A DNA stretch of 64,000 bases, taken from positions 6,705,001 through 6,769,000 of the forward strand of contig NZ_JAVDYC010000001.1 in NCBI RefSeq assembly GCF_031458255.1. Direction: 5' to 3'. Under the pieces are notes generated by a model, which worked only from the letters and a program-made list of their open reading frames with translations, did no database searches and had not been told where the DNA came from. The DNA is from Catenuloplanes niger (GTDB lineage: Bacteria; Actinomycetota; Actinomycetes; Mycobacteriales; Micromonosporaceae). Below, piece by piece: positions 62,412 through 64,000 of this stretch (its first letter is position 1; every line of letters starts with the position of its first letter). The translations under genes and the position numbers were made by a program.

Positions 62412-64000
62412 TCAGTACGTGAAGCGGGAGACCGTGCTCTGCAGCTCGGTCGACATCCGGGAGAGTTCGGCGGCGGAACGCTGGGCGTCCGCGACCGACT
62501 CGGCCGTGATCCGGGCGTTCTCCGCCACGTTGTCGATGCTGGCGCTGATCTGGCCGGTCGCGCTCGCCGCCTCGGCCACGTTGCGGTTCATCTCGGCCGT
62601 GGTCGCGGACTGCTCCTCGACCGCGGACGCGATCGTGGTGGTGTAGTCGTTGATCCGGCCGATGACCTCCGCGATCTCCTGGATCGCGGTCACCGCCTGG
62701 TTGCTGTCGGCCTGGATCGCCTCGACCCGGCGGGAGATGTCCTCGGTGGCCCGCGCGGTCTCCTGCGCCAGGTCCTTGACCTCGGTCGCGACGACCGCGA
62801 AGCCCTTGCCGGCCTCGCCGGCCCGCGCCGCCTCGATGGTGGCGTTGAGCGCCAGCAGGTTGGTCTGCTCCGCGATCGCGGTGATCACCTTGATCACGTC
62901 GCCGATCTGGCGGGACGACTCGCCGAGCGTGGCGATGGTCTGGTTGGTGGACTCCGCCACCGCGACCGCCTGCCCGGCGACCTCGGCCGCGTTGTTGGCG
63001 CTCTGCGCGATCTCGCCGATCGCGGCGCCCATCTCCTCGGAGCCGGCCGCGACCGTGGTCACGCCCTGGGACACCTCCTCGGACGCGGCCGAGACGACCT
63101 TGGCCTGGGTGGAGGCCTCCTCCGCGTTCTTGGCGATCTGGTTCGCGATGACCGAGGTCTCCTCGGCGGCGGCGGCCAGGCTCTGCGAGGCCGCGCCGAC
63201 GGACGAGACCACCTCGCGCGTCTGCCGGAGCGCGCGGACCAGCGCGGCCGCCATCTGGCCGACCTCGTCCCGGCCGTGCACGTCCGGCTCGTCCGTGAGG
63301 TCACCCTCGGCCATCCGGGTCAGCGAGCGGTTGACCCGGGCCAGCGGGCCGACGATCTGCCGGGCCACCCAGATGCCGAGCGCGAGCGCGAGCAGCACGC
63401 CGACGACGCCGACGATCAGCAGCGTCTCCTTGCCGGTGGCCGCGGTCGCGGCACCGTCGTCGGCGCGTGACTTGGCCTGCGCGGCCTCGGCCGCGTTCTC
63501 CGTCTCGATGGCGTCGGCGGCGAGGGTCATCTCCGGCAGGAAGACGGTGCGGTAGTCCGCGAAGAACTGCCCGGTCTGTCCCCGCTCGGCCAGCGGGATC
63601 AGCTGGTTCTCCGCGATGCCGACCAGCTTCTCGTAGCTGGCGTCGAACGTCGGCATGGCGTCCGGGTCCACCGCGTGCGGCGCGTACTCGGCGGCGCCGG
63701 CCTCGATCCGGCTCTCCCGGTCGTCGATCTCGCCGCGCAGCGTCGTCCGGGTCGCCGCGTCGGCGCCGCCGTACTCCAGCACCCGGGCGCGCCAGGCCTG
63801 GATGTCGCGTTGCAGCGACGAGAGGACGGTCAACGGTGCGACGTTGTCCGTGTAGAGCTGCTCGTTCTTGTCCGCCAGCGAGTCGAGTTGCACGAAGCCG
63901 GTCACACCGATCACCCCGGCGGCCACCGAGGCCACGGCCACGGCCGAGAGGATCTTCGCGTTCACACCCCGGTCGGTGAAGAAGCGCGCCGGACCGCCCC
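62412..64000 (-). CDS. methyl-accepting chemotaxis protein (N-terminus cut by window edge)
   Basis: At least 517 aa. TM1 ([20 protein letters not shown]), a helical sensor of about 170 residues (four-helix-bundle type), TM2 ([20 protein letters not shown]), HAMP, then a long coiled-coil signalling domain with the conserved hairpin tip [18 protein letters not shown] and [22 protein letters not shown] at 63965 could start it, but the frame is open to the edge and encodes [13 protein letters not shown], which looks like part of the usual N-terminus; so the true start probably lies beyond 64000. It implies motility or a chemosensory array. Confidence 0.9.
   Translation of the reverse strand, partial: GGPARFFTDRGVNAKILSAVAVASVAAGVIGVTGFVQLDSLADKNEQLYTDNVAPLTVLSSLQRDIQAWRARVLEYGGADAATRTTLRGEIDDRESRIEAGAAEYAPHAVDPDAMPTFDASYEKLVGIAENQLIPLAERGQTGQFFADYRTVFLPEMTLAADAIETENAAEAAQAKSRADDGAATAATGKETLLIVGVVGVLLALALGIWVARQIVGPLARVNRSLTRMAEGDLTDEPDVHGRDEVGQMAAALVRALRQTREVVSSVGAASQSLAAAAEETSVIANQIAKNAEEASTQAKVVSAASEEVSQGVTTVAAGSEEMGAAIGEIAQSANNAAEVAGQAVAVAESTNQTIATLGESSRQIGDVIKVITAIAEQTNLLALNATIEAARAGEAGKGFAVVATEVKDLAQETARATEDISRRVEAIQADSNQAVTAIQEIAEVIGRINDYTTTIASAVEEQSATTAEMNRNVAEAASATGQISASIDNVAENARITAESVADAQRSAAELSRMSTELQSTVSRFTY

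Overview
The window is about 73% GC, with many GTG starts, stop/start overlaps (GTGA, ATGA) and uniformly G/C-ending codons. Gene content and order (thrS, HIT, pgsA, PatA-like, pimA, pdxS, pdxT, YebC, then ruvCAB, yajC, secDF, apt, rel, cyclophilin, MBL hydrolase, hisS) match the actinobacterial chromosome backbone, with the same genes in nearly the same order as I remember for Mycobacterium tuberculosis Rv2580c-Rv2614c. Glycan-degrading enzymes, a four-gene protease/STAND-NTPase operon, a chemoreceptor and long Pro/Ala-rich linkers suggest a soil Micromonosporaceae member (Actinoplanes/Catenuloplanes-like). The family assignment is inference.

Layout. 85-1898: trans-aconitate methyltransferase and an adenosine-deaminase-family enzyme. 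1953-9751: a tightly packed operon of a metzincin protease, two trypsin-like proteases and a STAND NTPase; this is the best candidate for a poorly described system, probably conflict or programmed-response machinery. 9797-15360 (minus): a two-component system, a membrane-anchored FN3/ricin-lectin protein with a degraded zincin motif, and a small membrane protein. 15688-22680: a cellulose-type LPMO with a CebR-like box on its ribosome binding site, an aldo/keto reductase, an AAA+/TPR pair, a Pro-rich membrane protein and an orphan histidine kinase. 22721-35700: the thrS-to-YebC housekeeping block (phosphatidylinositol and PIM synthesis, PLP synthase), interrupted by a pectinesterase, a DinB-like protein and an EF-G paralogue.

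36215-42592: a secreted-domain protein with a NarL-type two-component pair, a DUF1996 lipoprotein, and an MFS exporter with a TetR regulator and twin palindromic operators. 42676-52145: ruvCAB, yajC-secD-secF, apt and rel. 52146-53505: a 1.36-kb gap without a credible gene, bounded by 77-bp inverted repeats and filled with minisatellites. 53506-57505: two membrane-anchored cyclophilins (the upstream one apparently catalytically dead), an MBL hydrolase and hisS. 57691-62369: a complete urea-type ABC transporter operon (urtABCDE). 62412-64000: a methyl-accepting chemotaxis protein running off the window edge.

No tRNA, rRNA, CRISPR array, insertion sequence or prophage was recognised. Function calls rest on reading motifs by eye; no database search was run.
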